Source: JAQUBU01 sp036677685 (GTDB lineage: Bacteria; Bacillota; Syntrophomonadia; Syntrophomonadales; Syntrophomonadaceae). Taken from it: a stretch of 64,000 nucleotides of DNA. Under the pieces are notes generated by a model. It saw only the letters and a program-made list of their open reading frames with translations, made no database searches and had not been told where the DNA came from. The position numbers and the translations under genes are program-made. The DNA is taken from positions 186,001 through 250,000 of the forward strand of contig JAVBWA010000008.1 in NCBI GenBank assembly GCA_036677685.1, in the 5' to 3' direction. Every line of letters starts with the position of its first letter. Within the stretch, counting starts at the first letter, position 1. Shown here piece after piece: positions 26,829-34,475 of the stretch.

Positions 26829-27329
26829 TTATTCACCATATTTGCTCAAACGCCGTAAAATAAAAATTTCCATGGCCCGGGATATCTTGGTCCCCATAAA
26901 CTCCCGGCTGTTAATCGGAACTACCAGAATAGTATATAATCCGGCCCGGTTGCCGCCCCATACATCTGTAAATATTTGATCCCCGATTACGGCAGTTTCA
27001 TGTACTGTGGTACCCATCACGTCAAGCGCCCGCCTGAATCCTCCCCGGCGCGGTTTCTGGGCTTTATGAATATAGGGAATATTTAAATTTCGGGCTACTT
27101 CCAGGACTCGCTGCTCGCCGTTATTGGAAAGGATGCAGGCTTTAAAACCTTCCCGGGCGATTTCGCTGAACCAGGCACTTACTTCCCTCTTAACAATATT
27201 GCTGTTCCACTCAGTGACCGTATTGTCGAGATCAAGAATAAACGCTTTTATGTTTAGGTCTTTAAGGTAATCTAACGGAACCTCCAGCAAGGAATCAACG
27301 TAAATTTTTGGATATAATTTTTCTAGCAT
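26829..27329 (-). CDS. YqeG-family HAD IIIA phosphatase
   Basis: 166 residues with the HAD motifs: motif I (LDLDNTVTEWN), motif II (CILSNNGEQ) and motif III/IV (AVIGDQIFTDVWGGN). YqeG-type proteins are often found near aroE or yqeH in Firmicutes. The substrate is not established. The ATG follows GAGGTAGTAT. Repeat copy 5 lies about 20 bp upstream. Confidence 0.9.
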   Translation of the reverse strand: MLEKLYPKIYVDSLLEVPLDYLKDLNIKAFILDLDNTVTEWNSNIVKREVSAWFSEIAREGFKACILSNNGEQRVLEVARNLNIPYIHKAQKPRRGGFRRALDVMGTTVHETAVIGDQIFTDVWGGNRAGLYTILVVPINSREFMGTKISRAMEIFILRRLSKYGE

Positions 27330-27350
27330 ATACTACCTCAAATAATTTTG

Positions 27351-27532
27351 TTTAAGCATCAGAAGAAACTGCGGAGCTGTTTCAACACAATTTAATCATT
27401 TCCGAAGGGAATCAATATAAGTGGTCCCCGTAGGGGGCAACACACCGCTGCAACGAGGCGGGAGAACCCGCCATCTGTTAATTGGAACCCAACCGCTTAT
27501 AGAAGCGGGGAACATTTCTTCACCTCATTATA
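27351..27532 (+). repeat. 130-bp structured intergenic repeat, copy 5, with nested segment
   Basis: A 182 bp copy that carries the extra segment after TTTCAACACA (about 27391-27438, including GGTCCCCGTAGGGGGC), flanked on both sides by CAACACA. The end reads CCTCATTATA and supplies the TAA stop of galT. Confidence 0.9.
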
Positions 27533-28550
27533 AAGCAAGGGGGTCTAGTTCACCCATGCGTTTGCGGAGCATACTGGCTGATAATTCCGGGGCTACCGGG
27601 TTGGTATAATAACCGGTGGACATTTCGAACCCATTGCTTACCATAAAGCGCGGATTTATTTCCATGAACCAGTGATGTCCTTCTTGATAGGGTACATTCA
27701 CCGGTGCAGTGTTTATCACGATATTATAGGCGGGATTGTTTAAGGAATCAAGCAGGGCCATCAGAAAGTCCTTAAAGGTAAATGCCAGATCCTTTAATTC
27801 CGATTCGCTGATATCGGCAAAATGGCTGCAGTGATGCTTGGGGACAATCCAGGTCTCATAGGAAAACCTTGATGCATAAGGACAAAACAATAGAAAGTGC
27901 TCGCTTTCAAAAACTAACCTTTCCTTTAAAGTTTGTTCCTCTTCCATCATCGTACAGAGCAAACACTTCCCATGGGCCTGGTAATAATCACTTACTATCT
28001 GTTTATACCGGGGCACCATTGGCAGGGCAATAATCTGGCTGTGGCTGTGTTCCTGGGAGGCTCCCGCAAAGAGACCGCTGTTTTTATAAATCTGGATGTA
28101 TTTTATGCGTTGGTCCCCGGCCAGAACCCGGTACCTTTGTTGAAACATGCGAAAAATCAATTCGATTCTATCCCGTGAATATTGGTGCAGATCAATATTA
28201 TGCTCAGTATTGCCTATTACTACTTCCTGTTTCCCCAGACCATTGCAGTGCTGAAACAAGCCATTCTCCTCGAGCTGAAATTCACCCTGCATATCAAAAG
28301 CCGAATACTTACTGGGAACCGTTCTTACTATCCAGCCGGGTCTATCGGGCTCAGTCCCTTCTTTTCGAAAGGCAGCGATTTCAGGAGGTGTCAGGGATTC
28401 GTTTCCTTCACAGAAAGGACATACTTTAGATACGGGAACATAGCAGCCATTACGGTTAATCGGAAAATATTGGGGTTCCAGAGCCTGTTCGGTAGCACTT
28501 AAAACCCAAATATTACGCACTAGATCTTTCCTTAATTCAGGCATCCCCAA
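27528..28550 (-). CDS. galT: Galactose-1-phosphate uridylyltransferase-like protein
   Basis: HIT-superfamily nucleotidyltransferase (340 aa). Zinc-ligand CPFCEGNE is near residue 43. The active-site region ASQEHSHSQIIALP has Ser where most GalT proteins have Pro in HPH. A second half carries CxxC (CLLC) and HHWFMEINPR. It transfers UMP between UDP-glucose and galactose-1-P in the family, but no galK or galE is nearby, so another sugar-1-phosphate substrate is possible. The stop codon lies in repeat copy 5. Confidence 0.82.
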   Translation of the reverse strand: MGMPELRKDLVRNIWVLSATEQALEPQYFPINRNGCYVPVSKVCPFCEGNESLTPPEIAAFRKEGTEPDRPGWIVRTVPSKYSAFDMQGEFQLEENGLFQHCNGLGKQEVVIGNTEHNIDLHQYSRDRIELIFRMFQQRYRVLAGDQRIKYIQIYKNSGLFAGASQEHSHSQIIALPMVPRYKQIVSDYYQAHGKCLLCTMMEEEQTLKERLVFESEHFLLFCPYASRFSYETWIVPKHHCSHFADISESELKDLAFTFKDFLMALLDSLNNPAYNIVINTAPVNVPYQEGHHWFMEINPRFMVSNGFEMSTGYYTNPVAPELSASMLRKRMGELDPLAL

Positions 28551-28663
28551 CGGCCTCCTTTTAACCTTTTACCACCTTTTCTCACTATATATAGTATATT
28601 ATGCGAAGGGTTAATTGATGAATACCCCTGCTGGTCTCCCGCATATTATTGATAAGTGACTAA

Positions 28664-28796
28664 TTTAAACATCCGAAGAAACTGCGGAGCTGTTTCCAAC
28701 ACACCGTTGCAACGAGGCGGGGATTGGAACCCGTCGCCTGTTTTGTTAATAGGAACCCGACCGATTAAAAAAGCGGGCAATATATTTTCGCCTCGT
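28664..28796 (+). repeat. 130-bp structured intergenic repeat, copy 6a (tandem)
   Basis: First of two head-to-tail copies with a period of about 132 bp between galT and the ABC permease. It contains GAAACTGCGGAGCTGTTTC, GCAACGAGGCGGGGATTGG and the CGCCTCG end, which runs directly into TTTAAAC of copy 6b. Confidence 0.92.
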
Positions 28797-28931
28797 TTAA
28801 ACATCCGAAGAAACTGCGGAGCTGTTTCAACACACCGTTGCAACGAGGCAGGGATTAGAACCCGCTGCCTGTTTTGTTAACAGGAACTCGACCGATTAAA
28901 AAAACGGGAAATATATTTTCGCCTCGTTATA
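28797..28931 (+). repeat. 130-bp structured intergenic repeat, copy 6b (tandem)
   Basis: Second tandem copy, about 90 percent like copy 6a by eye, ending CGCCTCGTTATA. The gap 28551-28968 holds only these repeats and the galT upstream region. Confidence 0.92.
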
Positions 28932-28968
28932 ACTTCACCTGATTCCTGATAAATTCCTGCCCCGTTCA

Positions 28969-29760
28969 TTAATCAATCATTCTTTTTTTCAATCCGCGGA
29001 CTGCCAGCCAGGCAGTTATCATTATAAATATCACGCAGTAAAGCAAATCCAGCAGTAAATGTGAATCCAGCAAACCGGGAGCGCAAAAGGCCCGGGCCAA
29101 AGTCACCGCATGGGTCAGGGGAATAGCCTGGGCAACCCAGTGCAGAGTCGGGGGCAATTTTTCCAGTGGAAACACGGCACCCGAGAAAAAAAACATCGGT
29201 GATAGGAGCCCGGTGAAGTAAAAGTTAAAGTGGTTGATGTTTTTTACAAAAGAGGTAATCCACATGGACAGGGTACCGAACATAATACCACAGATAAAAC
29301 CAACCACGGCCGCCATGATGCTCCAGGGATAAGTAATGATACCGGTGAGCCAGGTAACGATGAGCACCGCCAGGGAAAAGAAGAATCCTTTGCTGCCGGC
29401 AAAGAGAATTTCGCCCAGGATGAGATTATTGGTAGAAATAGGGGCTCCCAGCATTCCGTCATAAACCTTGTCAAACTCCAAACGAATAAAGGTTCCATAA
29501 GTGCATTCAAAAGCCGCCGTATACATGGAACTGCTTACCACAATCCCACTGGCTAAAAATAAAATGTAACTCATCGCACCCATGGTTTGAATATAGGCGC
29601 CAAAGCCAATTCCGAGCCCGGCCAGGAGAATCAAAGGCTCCAAAAAAGGAGGAAAGGCATTGCTGAAAAAATTCGAATTATATACTCTAAAGTGGCGATA
29701 CCATACACTGCCAACTCTCTTCCAAATTGAGGGCGGGCAGTAGAGGTCATTGCAGTTCAT
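28969..29760 (-). CDS. ABC-2 type transporter permease
   Basis: 263 residues with six predicted membrane helices, in the NodJ/DrrB-like ABC-2 class. It pairs with the ATPase gene just upstream, which it overlaps by 14 bp. The conserved C-terminal FFFSGAVFPLEKLP(P)TL...AIPLTH stretch is typical. An exporter of an unknown substrate (lipid, polysaccharide or drug). NodJ-type similarity does not imply nodulation factors here. Confidence 0.9.
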   Translation of the reverse strand: MNCNDLYCPPSIWKRVGSVWYRHFRVYNSNFFSNAFPPFLEPLILLAGLGIGFGAYIQTMGAMSYILFLASGIVVSSSMYTAAFECTYGTFIRLEFDKVYDGMLGAPISTNNLILGEILFAGSKGFFFSLAVLIVTWLTGIITYPWSIMAAVVGFICGIMFGTLSMWITSFVKNINHFNFYFTGLLSPMFFFSGAVFPLEKLPPTLHWVAQAIPLTHAVTLARAFCAPGLLDSHLLLDLLYCVIFIMITAWLAVRGLKKRMID

Positions 29761-30685
29761 TCAAACTCCTCCCGGTTACTTTAAGAAATAAATCTTCCAG
29801 ATTGGCCTGGCGGATATAATAGTCGTTAATCCCCCACTCTTCTGCAAAAGCCGCAAGTTTTTCCGAAGTATTGCTATGCAGCAGGAGACTGTCCTGATAG
29901 ATTTCACAGCGCAGTTCCGGGTCAACTTTTCGCGATGTGAGCTTATCATTTAACTCCTGACCCAATCCATGGACTTCCAGAACATAAGCCTCAAGATTGT
30001 TGGACATCAATTCCCGGGGGTTGCCCTCCATAATTTTTTTGCCCTTGTCCATTATGATGATGCGATCGCATATCTGATAAGCCTCTTCCATATAATGAGT
30101 AGTTAATAAAACGGTAACTCCCATTTCCTTTAACTCCCTGACTTTATTCCAGATCAGATGCCGGACCTGTGGATCCAAACCAGTAGTCGGTTCATCGAGA
30201 ATCAAAAGCTGCGGCTTGTTAATCAGTGCCCGTGCTATGGTAAGTCTTCTCTGCATGCCCCCGGAAAGCTCTCTGATTTTTACTTTGGCCTTCTCCTGTA
30301 ATTCCATAAAATCAAGCAATTCAGCAATTCGTTTTTTTGCTTCCCGGCTCTCCATACCATAAAACTTGGAATAAATATATAAATTATCATTTACATTCAG
30401 TTCGGTGTCCAGGTTGTCCTCTTGCGAGACTATACCTGACAGGGCCTTAATAGTCAGCGCATCTTCAGCAGGATTAAAGCCGAAAACACTAATATTGGCA
30501 GCCGGATGAGGATCGGGTTCGGCTTTGCCATAGAGCATCTTCATTGTAGTGGTTTTACCAGCCCCATTGGGACCAAGAAAGCCGAAACACTCTCCGGACT
30601 CCACTTGAAAATGCAGGTTGTCAACAGCTTTAAGACTGCCATAAGATTTATTTAGAGTACTAACCTGAATAGCCGTGTTTTTCAT
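29747..30685 (-). CDS. ABC transporter ATP-binding protein
   Basis: 312 residues. Walker A (GPNGAGKTT), Q-loop, signature (ELSGGMQRR), Walker B (LLILDEPTTGLDP) and H-loop (TTHYMEEA) are all intact. The C-terminal extension after about residue 220 is typical of the NodI/DrrA-type exporters. It forms a two-gene export system with the permease that follows. The start ATG faces a 310 bp divergent gap shared with the signalling gene at 31002. Confidence 0.93.
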   Translation of the reverse strand: MKNTAIQVSTLNKSYGSLKAVDNLHFQVESGECFGFLGPNGAGKTTTMKMLYGKAEPDPHPAANISVFGFNPAEDALTIKALSGIVSQEDNLDTELNVNDNLYIYSKFYGMESREAKKRIAELLDFMELQEKAKVKIRELSGGMQRRLTIARALINKPQLLILDEPTTGLDPQVRHLIWNKVRELKEMGVTVLLTTHYMEEAYQICDRIIIMDKGKKIMEGNPRELMSNNLEAYVLEVHGLGQELNDKLTSRKVDPELRCEIYQDSLLLHSNTSEKLAAFAEEWGINDYYIRQANLEDLFLKVTGRSLNELQ

Positions 30686-31001
30686 CTTTAACCCCCAGCC
30701 TCAACTTCGCAAACGCGAGATTATCAATAATAATAGCATAGAAGGCTTTTACAATGAAGGATTAAGCATTCTGAACTAACCGCTGTCTTTGATAATTATT
30801 CCAGTTTATCCCTTGCCTCATAAGCAGTATGGATATACAATTGATTTTTAGATTACATGTTTATGTTCACCATTTATTGCCATGATTCAGGGTTTTGCTA
30901 TAAATTGCTATATCGTGGTTAATAAACGGGAGACTTCACTTCGTTTTTAATATAAAATAGTACTCAAATAAATGATATTTGTATTTGTCATGGAGCCTAT
31001 G

Positions 31002-32576
31002 ATGTTAAACAATAAAAGTAAAAAGCAATTAATAGAAGTAATAGAAGAGCTTGAAAGCAGTATTTTGAACCTCCGGGAGCTTGAACTGGAATGGTTGGGG
31101 ATGCATTACACATTGCAGTTGGAGATTGAAAGCCATCAAGCAGCTGAAAAAGCGCTGCGTCAAAGTGAAGAGAAATTCCGCAAACTTGCCGAAACTGCGC
31201 CCGCTATTATCTTTGTTTTGGAAGATAGCGGTTTTAGTTATGTAAATAGTACTTTCGAATCGGTAGTGGGATATACCAAGGAAGATACTGCAAACATGAA
31301 TTATTGGGATTTTGTTCACCCGGAACACCGGGAATTGACGCGTGAGAGAGGTTTAGCCCGGCAAAGCAGCGAGACTGTTCCGATGCGTTATGAATTTAAA
31401 ATAATAACTAAAACCGGGCAGGAGATCTGGCTCGATTATTCAGCCGGGGTCACCCGGGTTGATGGCAAAACCATGGTTATTGGTGTAGCCTACGATATAA
31501 GCGAACGTAAACAATATGAAGACAAGATAGAATATATGAGTTTTCACGACAAGCTAACCGGTCTTTATAACCGTGCTTTTTTCGAAGAAGAATTAAAACG
31601 CTTGGATACCCGCCGGCAGTTGCCTTTGAGTATTATATTAGGTGATGTCAACGGCCTTAAACTGGTTAATGATGCTTTAGGACACGAGCATGGCGATGGT
31701 TTGCTGCAGATAGTAGCGGCCATTCTTAAGTCTTGCTGCCGCGAAGAAGACATTTTAGCCCGCTGGGGTGGGGATGAGTTTGTTTTGCTGCTTCCCGATA
31801 CTACTGAAAAAGCAGCTATAAATATCTGCACCCGGATTAGAGAATCCTGCGAAAAGTACAAGGATTTTTCGATAGCTATCAGCATTTCCCTCGGGCATTC
31901 CAGCAAGGAGAGTCCGGACATTTCACTCAAAGAGGTGCTCAAGATAGCTGAAGATCGGATGTATCGCAATAAACTTCTGGAAAGTCAAAGCATTCGCAGT
32001 TCTTTTATCAATTCCCTGGAGAAAACCCTCTGGTCGCGAAGCCATGAAACCCAGGAACACTGTCACCGTTTGCGTCATATGGCTCTGCAGCTCGGCCATC
32101 TGATCGAACTGGATCACAGCGAAATCGACGACTTGGTTTTGCTGGCAACCTTGCACGATATAGGAAAAATAGCCATACCCAACAGCATTCTGGATAAACC
32201 CAGCGGACTGTCGGAGGGTGAATGGGAAAGCATTAAAAAGCATCCGGAAATCGGTTATCGAATCGCGCTCTCCTCACCGGAGATGGCTCCCATAGCCGAT
32301 GCGATTCTGGCCCATCACGAACGCTGGGACGGCCGGGGCTACCCGCTAAACCTCCGGGGTCATGACATTCCTAAAATCTCGCGTATTGTGTCTATTGCCG
32401 ACGCCTATGACGTGATGATGAATGGCCGTCCCTACCGTCAGGCAATAAGCCGGGAGGAAGCCTTGGCGGAAATACAACGTTGTGCAGGTACTCAGTTTGA
32501 TCCGGATATTGTTTTAAAATTTGTGGAACTAATGTCCCGATATACTAATCAAACCTTACCCGGGCAACTCAATTAA
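31002..32576 (+). CDS. PAS-GGDEF-HD-GYP cyclic-di-GMP signalling protein
   Basis: About 524 residues. An N-terminal helix (about 1-50) leads to a PAS domain (about 55-170), then a GGDEF domain with intact WGGDEF and an HD-GYP domain. The HD-GYP domain has HDIGK, HH and HHERWDGRGYP, all residues for a metal-dependent c-di-GMP phosphodiesterase. So it may both make and degrade c-di-GMP, with output set by the PAS signal. No transmembrane segment is visible. The frame opens at 30972; the ATG at 30999 or 31002 after GGAG is preferred. It is close to the pilus genes in function but not in position. Confidence 0.9.
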   Translation: MLNNKSKKQLIEVIEELESSILNLRELELEWLGMHYTLQLEIESHQAAEKALRQSEEKFRKLAETAPAIIFVLEDSGFSYVNSTFESVVGYTKEDTANMNYWDFVHPEHRELTRERGLARQSSETVPMRYEFKIITKTGQEIWLDYSAGVTRVDGKTMVIGVAYDISERKQYEDKIEYMSFHDKLTGLYNRAFFEEELKRLDTRRQLPLSIILGDVNGLKLVNDALGHEHGDGLLQIVAAILKSCCREEDILARWGGDEFVLLLPDTTEKAAINICTRIRESCEKYKDFSIAISISLGHSSKESPDISLKEVLKIAEDRMYRNKLLESQSIRSSFINSLEKTLWSRSHETQEHCHRLRHMALQLGHLIELDHSEIDDLVLLATLHDIGKIAIPNSILDKPSGLSEGEWESIKKHPEIGYRIALSSPEMAPIADAILAHHERWDGRGYPLNLRGHDIPKISRIVSIADAYDVMMNGRPYRQAISREEALAEIQRCAGTQFDPDIVLKFVELMSRYTNQTLPGQLN

Positions 32577-32732
32577 TATTCTGAGTCATACTGCCTTTTG
32601 TTTTATCATTCTCTAATATCCTTGCTCAGGCAACTTAATATATTAAATCAGTTTATTGTGTTTCCTTGCTCCCCGCTTTTACGAGAGCTTCCCCGCCAGG
32701 ACTCGATAATAATTTGTGTTTGGTGTTAATTC

Positions 32733-32764
32733 CAAAAAAAGAAAAGGACACATCATGTCCCTTA
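32733..32764 (-). terminator. Rho-independent terminator of sigK
   Basis: On the minus strand, AAGGGACA-tgatg-TGTCCTT forms an 8 bp stem with one G-U pair, followed by TTCTTTTTTT. It lies about 75 bp past the sigK stop. The rest of 32577-32838 is AT-rich and empty. Confidence 0.75.
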
Positions 32765-32838
32765 AATCTTGCTGTTGAATTATATAAGCCTGCAATATAT
32801 TATGGCTTTACCTGCCACCATTAGCTCGCTTCCATTTC

Positions 32839-33570
32839 CTAATTAGGGTTGTTGCAGAGTTCTTCCGGATCAATGTCCCGGTCATATATTTCCTTAATCA
32901 ATTTGCGTATAGCCTTTTTCTCAATTCGCGATACATAGGAGCGGGAAATACCCATCTTCTTGGCAATATCCCGCTGGGTTTCCTTCAAACCGCTGAATAA
33001 TCCATAACGCATTTCAATAACCTGACGTTCCCGCCTTGATAAAGCATTGATCTTGTCCCTGATTTTTTCTTCCTGAATCTTGACTTCCACCAAGTCAACT
33101 ATTTCGTTGTCAATAGTTAGAACATCGATCAAGGATATCTCATTTCCTTCTTTATCGTAGCCGATCGGGTCGTACAGGTATACTTCCTGTTTCTGTTTCT
33201 TAATATTACGCAAATGCATCAGTACTTCGTTGTCTATACAGCGGGCCGCATAGGTGGCCAGACGAACCCCCCGTTCACTATTGTAAGTTTTGATCGCTTT
33301 AACCAGCCCAATAGTGCCTATGGAAATCAAGTCTTCCATATCTTCACTGCTGTTTTCGTATTTTCTCACCACATGGGCTACCAACCTCAGATTATGCTCA
33401 ATAAGAATATTTCTGGCGTCTTCACTTCCCTCTTTCATTTTTTCCAGGTACATCTTTTCACTGGCTTCATCCAACGGCTGGGGAAAGACCTGATTGTTAA
33501 GGTAGGCAAAAAGGAACAGACTGCCCTTAATTACCGCCGTAACTGCGAGTACCCAGGCCAGAAAACTCAA
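32839..33570 (-). CDS. sigK: Sporulation sigma factor SigK
   Basis: Late mother-cell sigma factor (243 aa). A short hydrophobic pro-sequence (about residues 1-20, with AWVLAVTAVIKGSLFLF) precedes sigma regions 2 (DLISIGTIGLVKAIKTY) and 4 (RERQVIEMRYGL...ISRSYVSRIEKKA). The reading frame is continuous, so it is not split by a skin element as in Bacillus subtilis. The start is a TTG after GGAGGTGG. A sigma-E-like promoter lies just upstream. Confidence 0.96.
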   Translation of the reverse strand: MSFLAWVLAVTAVIKGSLFLFAYLNNQVFPQPLDEASEKMYLEKMKEGSEDARNILIEHNLRLVAHVVRKYENSSEDMEDLISIGTIGLVKAIKTYNSERGVRLATYAARCIDNEVLMHLRNIKKQKQEVYLYDPIGYDKEGNEISLIDVLTIDNEIVDLVEVKIQEEKIRDKINALSRRERQVIEMRYGLFSGLKETQRDIAKKMGISRSYVSRIEKKAIRKLIKEIYDRDIDPEELCNNPN

Positions 33571-33602
33571 GTTACCACCTCCATAAAATTTGAGCGCTTT
33601 AT

Positions 33603-33631
33603 ACTATATGAAGGTGGCAGGCTAAATGTGA
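33603..33631 (-). promoter_or_regulatory. Candidate sigma-E promoter of sigK
   Basis: On the minus strand, TCACATT (6 of 7 to KCATATT) and CATATAGT (6 of 8 to CATACAAT) are 14 bp apart. The predicted start would be about 25 nt before the TTG. A second TCACATT lies 10 bp further upstream. sigK is transcribed by sigma-E RNA polymerase in Bacillus, so the match fits known biology. Confidence 0.6.
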
Positions 33632-33681
33632 CTTAATGTGACATGTAAATTATGGTGAGATTTCTCTATGAATAGAAAATA

Positions 33682-34239
33682 TCACCAGGTTCTCTTAATA
33701 AGCCCAAAAAATACTAGCTTTTTAATTTCTTCCAGCATATCTTTGGATTGTCCGTTTTCATCTGCTTGGACTAACTTTCTATTGGGTATTTGAATAAGCT
33801 CAAGAACGATAGTAAGTAAAGTGTCCAAATCAAACCAGGGCTCGATCTCGCCTTTGGCAAAGCCCTCGGCCAGCAGCTGGCTTATCTGTTCCTTTTGGAA
33901 TTCCCGGAAATCGTCAATTTCTTTTTGCTCATCGGGAAAGTACAATTGGATCTCCTGCTCCAGATCAACTATTACCCGGTTTTGCCCGGCGAGGGTAAAA
34001 ACCGCACTCAGTTTGTCAAACCAGTTTCCTTCGTGCGCTATGGCTTCCCGGAGTATTTCTTTCTCTTTGTCCAGATCACTCTCTAATATCTCATGGATCA
34101 GTTCCCCCTTGGAGGCAAAGAATTTGTAAAGAGTTTTCTTGCTGATGGCCAGATGCGCTGCTACATCATCCATGGTAAAACGGCGTAAACCATAACGTTT
34201 GATTTCCTTTCGGGTAGTTTGCATTATTCTTGCTTTCAT
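33682..34239 (-). CDS. TetR-family transcriptional regulator
   Basis: 185 residues from the chosen start. The N-terminal helix-turn-helix (RFTMDDVAAHLAISKKTLYKFFASKGELI, about residues 20-48) is typical of TetR proteins. The C-terminal ligand domain is not recognisable. The ATG at 34239 follows AGGGGAGG; the frame is open to 34260. It sits alone between sigK and the clpB terminator, so its target is unclear. Confidence 0.88.
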   Translation of the reverse strand: MKARIMQTTRKEIKRYGLRRFTMDDVAAHLAISKKTLYKFFASKGELIHEILESDLDKEKEILREAIAHEGNWFDKLSAVFTLAGQNRVIVDLEQEIQLYFPDEQKEIDDFREFQKEQISQLLAEGFAKGEIEPWFDLDTLLTIVLELIQIPNRKLVQADENGQSKDMLEEIKKLVFFGLIKRTW

Positions 34240-34416
34240 TCGTTTACCTCCCCTTGCCACTATTATGGTACCGTTGGTTTCTTTGTTACCAAAATATTCC
34301 CTATGATACTAATTGTCAAGCTTTTTCTTTAATTTTTTATCAATTTCGCCATCATTTAGCTCGTTAAATTTTCGGTAAATACAGGATGGGGTAACAGGGA
34401 AGGTATAACGATCAAT

Positions 34417-34446
34417 AAAAAAGGGCATCTACACCGGCAGATACCC
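34417..34446 (-). terminator. Rho-independent terminator of the dnaK-clpB operon
   Basis: On the minus strand, GGGTATCT-gccggtgt-AGATGCCC (8 bp stem, one G-U pair) is followed by TTTTTT. It lies 30 bp past the clpB stop. Confidence 0.8.
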
Positions 34447-34475
34447 CCTAATTCAAGCTTCCTTTTGCATAAAAG

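Noticed and set aside
28646..28843. Short minus-strand frame starting MQRCVETAPQ
   Set aside because: It is the translation of the tandem repeat copies 6a and 6b. A similar frame at 52174-52362 comes from copies 11a and 11b.
28664..28931. Possible CRISPR array in the tandem repeats
   Set aside because: Units are about 132 bp and directly joined with no unique spacers; no cas genes are present.
30686..30770. Promoter of the ABC exporter (TTGTAA / TATTAT)
   Set aside because: The match is weak and in AT-rich DNA where such pairs are expected by chance.
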